From Avelusimicrobium sp963660385 (GTDB lineage: Bacteria; Elusimicrobiota; Elusimicrobia; Elusimicrobiales; Elusimicrobiaceae), in the NCBI GenBank assembly GCA_963660385.1, contig CAVKWQ010000047.1:1-12114 (forward strand): 12,114 bases of DNA, read 5' to 3'. Positions 1 to 6,991 of the stretch are shown piece by piece. Numbering within the stretch: position 1 is the stretch's first letter; each line of letters opens with the position of its first letter. The notes under the pieces are model-generated. The model saw nothing but the letters and a program-made list of their open reading frames with translations, made no database searches and was not told where the DNA came from. Both the position numbers and the translations under genes were made by a program.

Positions 1-14
1 GGAATGACATCGTT

Positions 15-563
15 ATGAAAAAAGGAGGTCATCCTGAATTTATTTCAGGATCTACCACTTGGGTTGTTAGCCGTGGATTTACCCTTATAGAACTTTTAGT
101 AGTTGTTCTCATTATCGGTATTTTGGCATCGGTGGCGATGCCACAGTACGATAAAGCCGTCAAAAAGGCGCGGCTAACAAAGGTAATTCCGCTTGTAAAA
201 ACGCTGGCTAATGCAGAAGAGGTGTTTTATATGTCTAACGGGTATTACACGGGCAATGTAAGCGAACTGGATGTGGATATGCCTGCGGGCGGTACCTTGG
301 CCGGGGGAAGCACGGATGACGGATATGTGCGCTTTCCGGATGGAACGGTAATTGATTTGTTAAGTGGAATAGGGCATCAGGCGGGTAGCAGTTCATCTGG
401 GAATCTGCTTGTCTCGGCCCGTTTGCAAGACGGACTCCGTTATTTCCAATATTTAGAACACTCTTCTCGCCCCAATATGCGGATTTGCGACGGAAACGAA
501 GCGGTTTGCAAAAGTATGGGCGGCACGCTGATTGCAGGTACCTCACAATACCAACTCCCTTAA
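15..563 (+). CDS. Type IV pilin-like prepilin (N-methylation motif protein)
   Basis: This is a pilin/pseudopilin subunit that would be cut by prepilin peptidase and assembled through its hydrophobic N-terminal helix into a type IV pilus or pseudopilus. It has 182 residues. The class III signal is G21/F22-T-L-I-E26, with Glu at +5 of the mature protein, followed by a hydrophobic helix at about 22-42. The rest is a globular head with a C-terminal cysteine pair, C158 and C165, likely a short disulfide loop (CDGNEAVC), then CKSMGG. The style resembles the many pilin-like genes of Elusimicrobiota. ATG at 15 is the first start in the window, but the frame is open upstream to base 1, so the true start could lie outside. 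Only a weak GGAA is seen ahead of it. The leader is unusually long because it encodes a palindromic repeat. Minor pilin versus major pilin cannot be decided. Confidence 0.9.
   Translation: MKKGGHPEFISGSTTWVVSRGFTLIELLVVVLIIGILASVAMPQYDKAVKKARLTKVIPLVKTLANAEEVFYMSNGYYTGNVSELDVDMPAGGTLAGGSTDDGYVRFPDGTVIDLLSGIGHQAGSSSSGNLLVSARLQDGLRYFQYLEHSSRPNMRICDGNEAVCKSMGGTLIAGTSQYQLP
31..51. repeat. Small palindromic repeat inside the pilin leader
   Basis: ATCCTGAA (31-38) and TTCAGGAT (44-51) are exact inverted arms around a 5-base loop. The repeat is read in frame as the HPEFISGS stretch of the prepilin leader, before the cleavage site. It resembles dispersed intergenic palindromes of the TCATCCTGAA...TTCAGGATC type known in several bacterial groups. 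The GGAATGACA at the window start matches what would be the far end of another such unit. Membership of a dispersed family is inferred, because only one full copy is visible here. Confidence 0.6.
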
Positions 564-569
564 TACGAA

Positions 570-598
570 AAGCCCCCGCATATCAAACGCGGGGGCTT
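570..598. terminator. Bidirectional terminator between pilin and rdgB
   Basis: AAGCCCCCGC (570-579) pairs perfectly with GCGGGGGCTT (589-598) around a 9-base loop. It lies just after the pilin stop and just after the rdgB stop on the other strand, so it can serve both convergent genes. The T-rich tail is modest on both sides (CTTCC on +, CTTTTCG on -). Confidence 0.85.
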
Positions 599-614
599 CC
601 TTATAAAATCCAAC

Positions 615-1229
615 TTATTTTTGCGGTTTTAACAGCACCAGCCTTTCGGCTAATTTTTCAAACGCCCGGGCCCGGTGGCTGATTTTATTCTTTTCGGCTT
701 CGGTCAGTTCCGCAAGCGTCTTTTTGGTTTCGCCCACTAAAAACAGCGGGTCATACCCAAAACCGTTTTCGCCGCGGTAACCAAAACCAATGTATCCGTC
801 CAGCGTGCCCTCAAAGGTTTGCACGCACCCTTGCGGGGTAGCCAAGCAGGCCACGGTGCGGAAACTGGCCCGTCGTTGGGGGAGCAACTGCCCTTCCAAG
901 GCGGATAACAACTTGCGGTTGTTATCGTCCGTGTCCGCGTGTTCACCTGCATAGCGGGCGGTACGAACGCCGGGGGCTCCGTTTAAAAACTGGACTTCCA
1001 GCCCTGTATCGTCCGAAATAGCGGGCAGACCCGTCTGGCGGGAAGCATAGACGGCTTTTATTTCCGCGTTGTCTTCCAGCGTAAGGCCCGTTTCGGGCGG
1101 GAGCGTTAAGCCTTTAAAATCCGCCAAACTGACGTATTCTATCGGCGTGCCGTTTTTGGTTTTTACGGGCAAGATGTCTATTAATTCTTTAAACTTATGC
1201 GGGTTGCCCGTAGCAATTAAAATCTTCAT
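615..1229 (-). CDS. rdgB: Non-canonical purine NTP pyrophosphatase (RdgB/HAM1, dITP/XTP hydrolase)
   Basis: This cytoplasmic house-cleaning enzyme hydrolyses dITP, dXTP and ITP to monophosphates plus pyrophosphate, keeping deaminated purines out of DNA and RNA. It has 204 residues, a normal length for the family. Visible motifs are the N-terminal TGNPHK (7-12), the PETGLTLEDNA segment (45-55), SDDTGLEV with the likely catalytic and metal Asp residues at 73-74, GAPGVRTARYAG (84-95), NGFGYDP (155-161) and the ISHR base-recognition motif (183-186). The ATG at 1229 is chosen because the family always starts MKxLIATGN; an in-frame extension to 1325 only overlaps the upstream peptidase gene. It begins 17 bases after that gene's stop, so the two are probably co-transcribed. 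The ribosome binding site is weak (AAGG-like). The gene ends at the shared terminator. Confidence 0.96.
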   Translation of the reverse strand: MKILIATGNPHKFKELIDILPVKTKNGTPIEYVSLADFKGLTLPPETGLTLEDNAEIKAVYASRQTGLPAISDDTGLEVQFLNGAPGVRTARYAGEHADTDDNNRKLLSALEGQLLPQRRASFRTVACLATPQGCVQTFEGTLDGYIGFGYRGENGFGYDPLFLVGETKKTLAELTEAEKNKISHRARAFEKLAERLVLLKPQK

Positions 1230-1246
1230 TAACTTGTTGCGCCTTC

Positions 1247-2647
1247 TTATTTCATCATTACGACTTCGTCGGTCATATTCAGCGCGACCAAGTAAGCCTT
1301 GTACATATCTTCTTCGCTGAGCCACTCGGTAAAGGCGTGGGGGTTGTTCTGCCCCGTAAATACGGTGTAGGCCCCTTTGCCCAGTTTAAGCATTAACATA
1401 GAGGCCGTCGTGCCGGCGCGTTCTTCTTTAAAGTTCGGCGTTACGCCCGCATTTTTAAGCGCGTTGGCAACCACTTGGTGCGCTTGCGGGTGGATGTTTT
1501 CGGCTACGTTGCCGTATTGCTTGGCAATCGCGCGTTCAATTTTTACGCCGTATTTGGCGCTGATGTTTTTGGCTACGCTGTCGGCGTAGTTCTTCCAGTC
1601 GTCAATGTTCTGCTGGCGGAAATCGCGCAGGCGGAAATCCAGTTCGGCCACATTTACTTTGCCGTCGCCCATATCCATATGGTGCAGTTCCACGTAGCCT
1701 TGCTGGCCGCGGCTGTTGTTGGGCAGCCACTCGTCCTTGGCGCAGGCCGCGCCCAGTTCGCAGGCGGGTTTCCAAGCGTTTTTATAGCCGTTTTCAGCGG
1801 CCATAGATTGGTGTCCGTTTACACCGAACACGCGGTAAATTACTTTTTCGGCGTTGAAATTGCTTACCACCACTTCGCCGTTTACGCCGCCGTCAAAGTC
1901 AAAGGCGAGGTCCGGGTTGTAGGGGGTTTCTTCAATGTAATCAGCCGAGCGGCCCACGTCTTCGTTGGGCGTGATGACGATTTGGATTTTGCCGTGTTTT
2001 TTAGCCGGGTTTTCAGCCAAGGTTTGAATTAAGGTTACAATGACGGACACACCGGCTTTGTCGTCGGCGGATAACATTGTGGTACCGTCGGAGGTAACAA
2101 TGGTTTTGCCAATCATTTGTTTCAAATACGGGTCGGATTCCAAGGTCATCGTGTGGCCGTTTTTCAGTTGGATCGGTTTGCCGTCGTATTTAGCGATTTT
2201 TTGCGCTTTAATGTTCTTGCCGATAATATCGGGCGTGGAATCGTAGTGGCAACTAAAACCCAAGGTCGGGGTCTTCCAATTTACATTGGACGGAATTTCC
2301 ACATAAATATAGTAATGTTCGGACAAGGTGGTCTTAAAGCCGAATTTTTGGATTTCGGCGTATAGTTTTTTGGCGGTTTCAATTTGTTCCGGCGTCATAT
2401 CGGCGGCGTCGCTGCTTTGGCTGTCATAGGTGGTGTACTTCATAAAGCGGTCCAGCATCGTGCTGCGGTATTTAGCGGCCAAAGTGGCGTTTTTCTGCCC
2501 CAAATTCTTACGGACGGAATCTTTTACGTAGGTGCGTTCACGCGGAGTGTTGTTAGCGGGCCAGGCGGCAGCGGCATAGGCTTGGCTGGCAAAAGAAGCG
2601 CCGAAAACAAATACGGACAAAACGGCGAACAACTGTTTGATTTGCAT
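1247..2647 (-). CDS. Exported M20-family peptidase, divergent peptidase T paralogue
   Basis: This is a predicted zinc aminopeptidase of family M20, related to peptidase T (tripeptidase). It has 466 residues. A Sec signal peptide (MQIKQ charged start, hydrophobic 6-20, likely cut after A25 in AYA) suggests a periplasmic or secreted enzyme, unlike classical cytoplasmic PepT. Metal-site elements align with PepT: HYD (H134, D136), ADDKAG (D195), NEDVG (E229, D230), DFDGG (D252) and a C-terminal H437. It departs from the canonical sequence in two places: the second Glu of DEEVG is Asp (D230), and the usual RGGTDG is EERAGTTAS (408-416). Zinc binding is still plausible but specificity may differ. 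There is a good AAAGGAG site (2653-2659) five bases before the ATG. It has its own promoter, is separated from the upstream pepT by a terminator, and probably leads an operon with rdgB. Confidence 0.88.
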   Translation of the reverse strand: MQIKQLFAVLSVFVFGASFASQAYAAAAWPANNTPRERTYVKDSVRKNLGQKNATLAAKYRSTMLDRFMKYTTYDSQSSDAADMTPEQIETAKKLYAEIQKFGFKTTLSEHYYIYVEIPSNVNWKTPTLGFSCHYDSTPDIIGKNIKAQKIAKYDGKPIQLKNGHTMTLESDPYLKQMIGKTIVTSDGTTMLSADDKAGVSVIVTLIQTLAENPAKKHGKIQIVITPNEDVGRSADYIEETPYNPDLAFDFDGGVNGEVVVSNFNAEKVIYRVFGVNGHQSMAAENGYKNAWKPACELGAACAKDEWLPNNSRGQQGYVELHHMDMGDGKVNVAELDFRLRDFRQQNIDDWKNYADSVAKNISAKYGVKIERAIAKQYGNVAENIHPQAHQVVANALKNAGVTPNFKEERAGTTASMLMLKLGKGAYTVFTGQNNPHAFTEWLSEEDMYKAYLVALNMTDEVVMMK

Positions 2648-2652
2648 AAAAT

Positions 2653-2704
2653 CTCCTTTGATTAATATTACTATTATTTTATGAATCTACCCCCTTTGCC
2701 GCAA
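2653..2704 (-). promoter_or_regulatory. Promoter and Shine-Dalgarno for the M20 peptidase-rdgB operon
   Basis: Reading the minus strand, TTGCGG (2699-2704) and TAAAAT (2676-2681) are spaced by 17 bases, a reasonable sigma-70 pair. They are followed by an AT-rich leader and AAAGGAG at 2653-2659. The position just after the pepT terminator supports independent transcription. This is a consensus match only. Confidence 0.5.
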
Positions 2705-2753
2705 GGGCCAAAAGACCTAAATAAAACTTGGGTCCTAAATGTAAGGGGGAAAT

Positions 2754-2777
2754 AAAAACCCCCGCGCAGGGCGGGGG
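2754..2777 (-). terminator. Intrinsic terminator after pepT
   Basis: CCCCCGC (2759-2765) and GCGGGGG (2771-2777) form a 7-bp GC-rich stem with a 5-base loop. On the minus strand the stem is followed directly by TTTTTATT. It lies 11 bases beyond the pepT stop and should end the valS-pepT transcript. Confidence 0.88.
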
Positions 2778-2788
2778 AGTAAAAGATT

Positions 2789-4153
2789 TTATTTTTCTGT
2801 TTGCGGAACAGGTTGCAGGTTCCACAGGGTAATTAGCCTTATCACCGTGCGCAGGGAGGCTTCCATTACGTCCACATCCGCATATTCGCGCTCGCTGTGC
2901 AGGTTGTACTGCCCGGCGAAGATATCCGGCGTGGGCAGGCCCATAAACGAGAGTGTAGAGCCGTCCGTCCCGCCGCGCGCCGCCATACGGTTGGGCGTAA
3001 TGTCCTCTTGGCGCATTGCCATTTCAGCCAAATTTACCACTTGGGCCGGCAGGACCGTCTTCATATTCTTATACTGGTCTTCAAACGTCAGTTCAAAGCC
3101 CGTACCTTTATAGTTCATTGCTTTAACGGTGTTAAAGGCGCGGGTAACTTCGTTTACAAAACCTTGCATTTCCTCGTCCGTAAACGCGCGGATAATGCCC
3201 TTTACGGTGCTTTCGTCGCCATTAGTAACAATGGAGTCCACTAAAATAAACCCGCGGCGGCCGGCGGTGTTTTCCGGGCGGCTTTGGCGCGGCAGGAGCG
3301 TGTGAAAATCAGACGCCATTAGCAGGTTGTCCGCAAAGGCGGAGTTCATCGCTTCGCCGGGGTGAACGGCACGCAACCCTTTAAATACCGCGGTAAAGGA
3401 TTTTGCGTTAAAGGTTTCGTCCGTCAGTTGCCCCAGGTCGCTGCCGTCCAAGGTATAGGCGTAATCGGCGCCAAATGCGGCTACGTCCATTTTTTCGGCG
3501 CCCGTGCCCACTTCTTCATCCGGCGTAAAGGCTACTTTAATGAGCCCGTGTTCCAGTTCCGGGTGGTCATAGAGGTATTGCACCATTGTCATTACCACGG
3601 CTACGCCCGTTTTGTCGTCCGCCCCCAATAATGTGCCGCCGGAAGCGGTAATAATATCGTGTCCGCGCGCGCGGGCGAGTTGGGCCGAGTTGGCGGGATT
3701 AATGACCAATTTTTTATCGGCGTTAATGACGATGTCGCCCCCTTGGTAATTTTTATGCACTTGGGGTTTAACGTCCTTGCCGGAGGCTTCTAGCGCGGTA
3801 TCCATATGCGCCAGAAATGCCACTACGGGCGAGGCGTTCGCCGATGTGGCCGGGATTTCCCCGGTAACAATGGCGTGCGCGTCTATTTTGACGTTTTTAG
3901 CCCCGTATTTTTTAAGTTCCTTGGCCAGCGCCTTAGCCAGTTTTAACTGGCCGGGCGTGCTGGGGACCTTATCCGTTTGGTCGTTGGATTGGGTGTCAAA
4001 CGTAACGTATTTGGTAAAGCGTTCCGTCAGTTGTTTTTTTGCTTCGGCTTTACTATATTTGGTTACGGTTTTCCACTCCAAGTCCTGCGCTTGCGCCGCA
4101 AGGGGCAGGCACAGGGTGGCCACGCAAGCGGCCGCAGTATAGAGTTTGTTCAT
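2789..4153 (-). CDS. pepT: Peptidase T (tripeptidase, M20B) with signal peptide
   Basis: This is a zinc aminopeptidase that removes N-terminal residues from tripeptides. It has 454 residues against roughly 410 for cytoplasmic PepT, and the excess is at the N-terminus: a signal peptide with hydrophobic core 5-20 and likely cleavage after A22 (AQA), so export is predicted. The catalytic set is intact: HMD (H116, D118), LLGADDKTG (D179), PDEEVG (E213 base, E214 ligand), TLDGS (D236), HPGEA (H264), RGGTDGSTLSFMG (393-405) and YNLHSE with H419. The ATG overlaps the valS stop as TAATG, and a GGAGGA lies within the end of valS, so it is likely translationally coupled to valS. A strong terminator follows. 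A second, more divergent exported paralogue lies directly downstream. The fold and family are clear; extracytoplasmic location is inferred from the signal peptide. Confidence 0.93.
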   Translation of the reverse strand: MNKLYTAAACVATLCLPLAAQAQDLEWKTVTKYSKAEAKKQLTERFTKYVTFDTQSNDQTDKVPSTPGQLKLAKALAKELKKYGAKNVKIDAHAIVTGEIPATSANASPVVAFLAHMDTALEASGKDVKPQVHKNYQGGDIVINADKKLVINPANSAQLARARGHDIITASGGTLLGADDKTGVAVVMTMVQYLYDHPELEHGLIKVAFTPDEEVGTGAEKMDVAAFGADYAYTLDGSDLGQLTDETFNAKSFTAVFKGLRAVHPGEAMNSAFADNLLMASDFHTLLPRQSRPENTAGRRGFILVDSIVTNGDESTVKGIIRAFTDEEMQGFVNEVTRAFNTVKAMNYKGTGFELTFEDQYKNMKTVLPAQVVNLAEMAMRQEDITPNRMAARGGTDGSTLSFMGLPTPDIFAGQYNLHSEREYADVDVMEASLRTVIRLITLWNLQPVPQTEK

Positions 4154-6864
4154 TAGGCCAAATCCTCCAACGAGGCTGTAACCTGCGCCAAGGTAAGGCG
4201 GGCGGCGGCCAGTTCGTTTTTGGTCTTTTCTACCTGCTCTTTGGGAGCGTTTTTAATGAAACTTTCCTGCGAAAGTCTGGCTTCGCGCGAAGCGATGTTC
4301 GCTTTGGCGATAGCAAGGTCCTTTTCCAGGCGTTTCTTTTCTTTTTCAAAGTCAATTAAGCCCGTAAGCGGTACATAAATGGCAATGTTGTCCGCCACCG
4401 CAGTAGCCGTTTGCTTGGGTTTAGCCAAATTGACGCCGATATCCAATTTTTCAATTTTAGCCATTAATTTAATGTAGCCTTCGTAGGCCTTTACAACCGC
4501 TAAGTCCGCTTCGTTCTTGGCAGACAAAACGGCCGCAATTTTGAGCCCCGGCGGCACATTGAACTGCGCGCGGATGGTGCGGATTTCGCGCGTAACGTTT
4601 TGCACGGCCTGCATTTTGGCTACGGCTTCGGCATTTACCCAAGCGGGGTTAAATTCCGGATAAGATTGGTTGAGCAAGAACTCTTCCGTCTCGCCGACAT
4701 ACGGGCGCAGAGAGGCGGCAATTTCTTCCGTGATGTACGGGATTAACGGGTGCAAGGCCTTTAACGTGCCGTACAAAATGTGCACGCAAAGCGCCATAAC
4801 CTGTTCTTTTTCCGCCGTTTGGAAGCGTTGCTTGGCCAGTTCTACATACCAGTCGCAGAAATCGCCCCACAAAAAGTGGTAGAGCGTATTGGCCGTCAGC
4901 GCGAGGTTATATTTTTCAATACCTTCGCGTGCGGTTTTGATAGCGTTGGTGTAGCGGTCTAAAATCCATTGGTCGGCCAGTTCCGTAACGTGCTCCGGCA
5001 TTTTAAGCGGGCCCGTTAAGCCTTCCATATTCATTAAGATAAAGCGGGAAGCGTTGTAAATCTTGTTGCAGAAGTTGCGCGCCCCCGTAATGCTTTCCTC
5101 GGAATACGGAATATCCTTGCTGGGCACGGCCTGCATTAAGAGCGAGAAGCGCACCGCATCGGTCCCGTATTTGGCGGTCATATCCAAGGGGTCAATTACG
5201 TTGCCCAAAGATTTGGACATTTTCTTGCCGCGTTTATCGCGGATAATCCCGTTCAAATACACATCTTTAAAGGGGAGTTTGCCCGTAAAATCCAGCCCCG
5301 TCATTACCATACGGGCTACCCACAGGTACAAAATTTCGTACCCGGTTACCATTACGCTGGTAGGATAAAAGTGTTCCATTTCGGGCGTTTTTTCCGGCCA
5401 GCCGAAGACGGACATCGGCCACAACGCGGAAGAGAACCAAGTGTCCAATACATCGGGGTCTTGCACTAAATCGTGCCCGCCGCAAATGGGGCATTTTTCG
5501 GGCTTTTTAAAGGATACAATCGGCTTTGCACCGTCTTCAAACGATACCTTGGTTAATTGTTCGTGGCCTTGTTGGTCGGTGGCAAAGGTAAGGCCTTTTT
5601 CGCTGCAATGGCGGCAATACCACACCGGGATACGGTGGCCCCACCAAATCTGGCGGGAAATGCACCAATCCTGGATGTTTTTCAGCCAGCCCAAGAACGG
5701 GTTTTTCCAACTGGCCGGGTGGAATTGCAATTCGCCCGATTCTGCGGCTTTGATAGCCGGAGCAGCCAGTTTGTCCATTTTGACGAACCATTGCTCACTC
5801 ATAAAGGGCTCAATGGGGCTATGGCAGCGGTAGCAGGTGGAAACGGCGTTGTTGTATTTTTCTTCTTTTACAAGGAGTCCGGCTTCGTCCAAATCTTTTA
5901 CGGTTTCTTTGCGGCAAAGTTCGCGGTCCATACCCAAATATTTTTCGGGGCAGTTAATCATCTTGCCCTTGTCGTTGATGACCGTCATAATGGGCAGGTT
6001 GTGGCGTTGGCCGACTTCGTAGTCGGTAGCGTCGTGCGCCGGGGTGATTTTTAAGGCGCCCGTACCGAAGCCGAGTTCTACGGCTTCATCGGCGATAATC
6101 GGAATAGCGCGGTTGGCAAGCGGAATAATCACTTTCTTGCCCACCATATTTTTATAGCGTTCGTCCTTGGGGTTTACGGCAATGGCGGCATCGGCGTAAA
6201 TGGTTTCGGGGCGGGTAGTGGCAATGACGATACCGGCCGAGCCGTCCTCGCCTTTATAGCGCAGATACCATAATTTGCCCGCGTGTTGTTCGTGTTCTAC
6301 TTCAATATCGGACAAAGCGGTGGAACAGCGCACGCACCAGTTGATTAAGCGTTTGCCGCGGTAAATATATTTCTTTTCCCACCATTGGCGGAAGCACTCG
6401 TAAACGGCTTGCGCGCGTTTTTCGTCCATTGTAAAGCGGATGTCGGACAAGTCCAAGGCCCAGCCCATTTTGCGGAACTGGTTAAAAATGGCGTTGCCGC
6501 ACTCCTTGTACCAATCCCAAACGGTTTGTACAAAGGCTTCGCGGCCCAAGTCGTGGCGGGATTTGTGCTGTTCTTTGGCGAGTTTCTTTTCAATGACGTT
6601 TTGCGTGGCAATACCGCCGTGGTCCGTACCCGGTACCCAATAGGCGTCTTCGCCGAACATACGGTGGGCGCGGATTAAAACATCCTGCAAGGTGTTGGTG
6701 GACGCGTGGCCCATATGCAGCGCTCCCGTAATGTTGGGCGGCGGGATAACAATAACAAAAGGTTTTTTGGTTTTATCGTTTTTGGCGGCAAACAATTTGG
6801 CGTTTTGCCATTTGTCGGCCAATTTCTGTTCTACTTCTTGCGGTTCATACGCTTTGGGTAACAT
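4153..6864 (-). CDS. valS: Valine--tRNA ligase
   Basis: This class I aminoacyl-tRNA synthetase charges tRNA-Val in the cytoplasm. It is full length at 903 residues. In order: the N-terminal catalytic segment with PPPNITGALHMGH (HIGH box 50-53); the CP1 editing domain with TTRPET (216-221) and PAHDATD (275-281), which clears threonyl products; the DWCISRQIWWGHRIPVW stretch (399-415); CxxC pairs at 177/180, 344/347, 417/420 and 458/461, suggesting zinc knuckles; QDPDVLDTWFSSALWP (468-483); KMSKS (548-552); the anticodon-binding helical domain; and a C-terminal charged coiled coil from about 830 (IDFEKEKKRLEKDL) that grips tRNA. GAGGAAG lies five bases before the ATG. It heads a short operon with pepT; its leader contains a hairpin and a promoter. 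Nothing in the protein looks degraded. Confidence 0.98.
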   Translation of the reverse strand: MLPKAYEPQEVEQKLADKWQNAKLFAAKNDKTKKPFVIVIPPPNITGALHMGHASTNTLQDVLIRAHRMFGEDAYWVPGTDHGGIATQNVIEKKLAKEQHKSRHDLGREAFVQTVWDWYKECGNAIFNQFRKMGWALDLSDIRFTMDEKRAQAVYECFRQWWEKKYIYRGKRLINWCVRCSTALSDIEVEHEQHAGKLWYLRYKGEDGSAGIVIATTRPETIYADAAIAVNPKDERYKNMVGKKVIIPLANRAIPIIADEAVELGFGTGALKITPAHDATDYEVGQRHNLPIMTVINDKGKMINCPEKYLGMDRELCRKETVKDLDEAGLLVKEEKYNNAVSTCYRCHSPIEPFMSEQWFVKMDKLAAPAIKAAESGELQFHPASWKNPFLGWLKNIQDWCISRQIWWGHRIPVWYCRHCSEKGLTFATDQQGHEQLTKVSFEDGAKPIVSFKKPEKCPICGGHDLVQDPDVLDTWFSSALWPMSVFGWPEKTPEMEHFYPTSVMVTGYEILYLWVARMVMTGLDFTGKLPFKDVYLNGIIRDKRGKKMSKSLGNVIDPLDMTAKYGTDAVRFSLLMQAVPSKDIPYSEESITGARNFCNKIYNASRFILMNMEGLTGPLKMPEHVTELADQWILDRYTNAIKTAREGIEKYNLALTANTLYHFLWGDFCDWYVELAKQRFQTAEKEQVMALCVHILYGTLKALHPLIPYITEEIAASLRPYVGETEEFLLNQSYPEFNPAWVNAEAVAKMQAVQNVTREIRTIRAQFNVPPGLKIAAVLSAKNEADLAVVKAYEGYIKLMAKIEKLDIGVNLAKPKQTATAVADNIAIYVPLTGLIDFEKEKKRLEKDLAIAKANIASREARLSQESFIKNAPKEQVEKTKNELAAARLTLAQVTASLEDLA
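4163..4168 (-). promoter_or_regulatory. Shine-Dalgarno for pepT inside the valS 3' end
   Basis: Minus-strand GGAGGA lies nine bases ahead of the pepT ATG, within the last valS codons. The ATG shares its A with the last base of the valS stop (TAATG). This fixes the pepT start and points to coupled translation. Confidence 0.75.
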
Positions 6865-6890
6865 AGTTTCTTCCTCGGTTTTTTGAATTT

Positions 6891-6909
6891 GCGTGATGTG
6901 CCTTCACGC
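6891..6909 (-). promoter_or_regulatory. Hairpin in the valS leader
   Basis: GCGTGA (6891-6896) and TCACGC (6904-6909) form a 6-bp stem with a 7-base loop in the predicted 5' untranslated leader of valS, about 15 bases ahead of the Shine-Dalgarno. There is no T-run after it on the minus strand, so it is not an intrinsic terminator, and the leader is too short for a T-box. It could affect mRNA stability or bind a protein. Its role is unknown. Confidence 0.4.
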
Positions 6910-6922
6910 GTAACCTATATAT

Positions 6923-6960
6923 ATTTTACCAATTATACCGCCCTACGGCACGGCATAAAA
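6923..6960 (-). promoter_or_regulatory. Promoter region of the valS-pepT operon
   Basis: The minus strand has a perfect TATAAT (6932-6937) with a poor TTTTAT at -35 spacing (6955-6960, 17-base gap), and next to it an extended -10-like TTGGTAAAAT (6923-6932). The 15-mer around the second is also found upstream of eptA. Which box is used cannot be told from sequence. Confidence 0.55.
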
Positions 6961-6986
6961 AACCCCGGGGCTTGCGTCCCCGGGGT
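6957..6986 (-). terminator. Intrinsic terminator after eptA
   Basis: CCCCGGGG (6963-6970) and CCCCGGGG (6978-6985) form a perfect 8-bp stem, extended by an A-T pair, with a 7-base loop. On the minus strand it is followed by six T. It starts five bases past the eptA stop and its T-run abuts the valS promoter. Confidence 0.92.
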
Positions 6987-6991
6987 GTAAA

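Noticed and set aside
1230..1325. N-terminal extension of rdgB from an upstream in-frame ATG at 1325
   Set aside because: It would overlap the 3' end of the peptidase gene, and the family starts at MKILIATGN, which is the ATG at 1229.
1475..2032. 185-codon open frame on the + strand opposite the M20 peptidase
   Set aside because: It is a mirror frame of a clearly coding gene, with no ribosome binding site or recognisable domain. Similar mirror frames in valS and pepT were rejected for the same reason.
6865..6960. T-box riboswitch controlling valS
   Set aside because: The predicted leader is only about 50-60 bases, with no specifier loop, T-box sequence or antiterminator. The strong hairpin at 6963-6985 belongs to the end of eptA.
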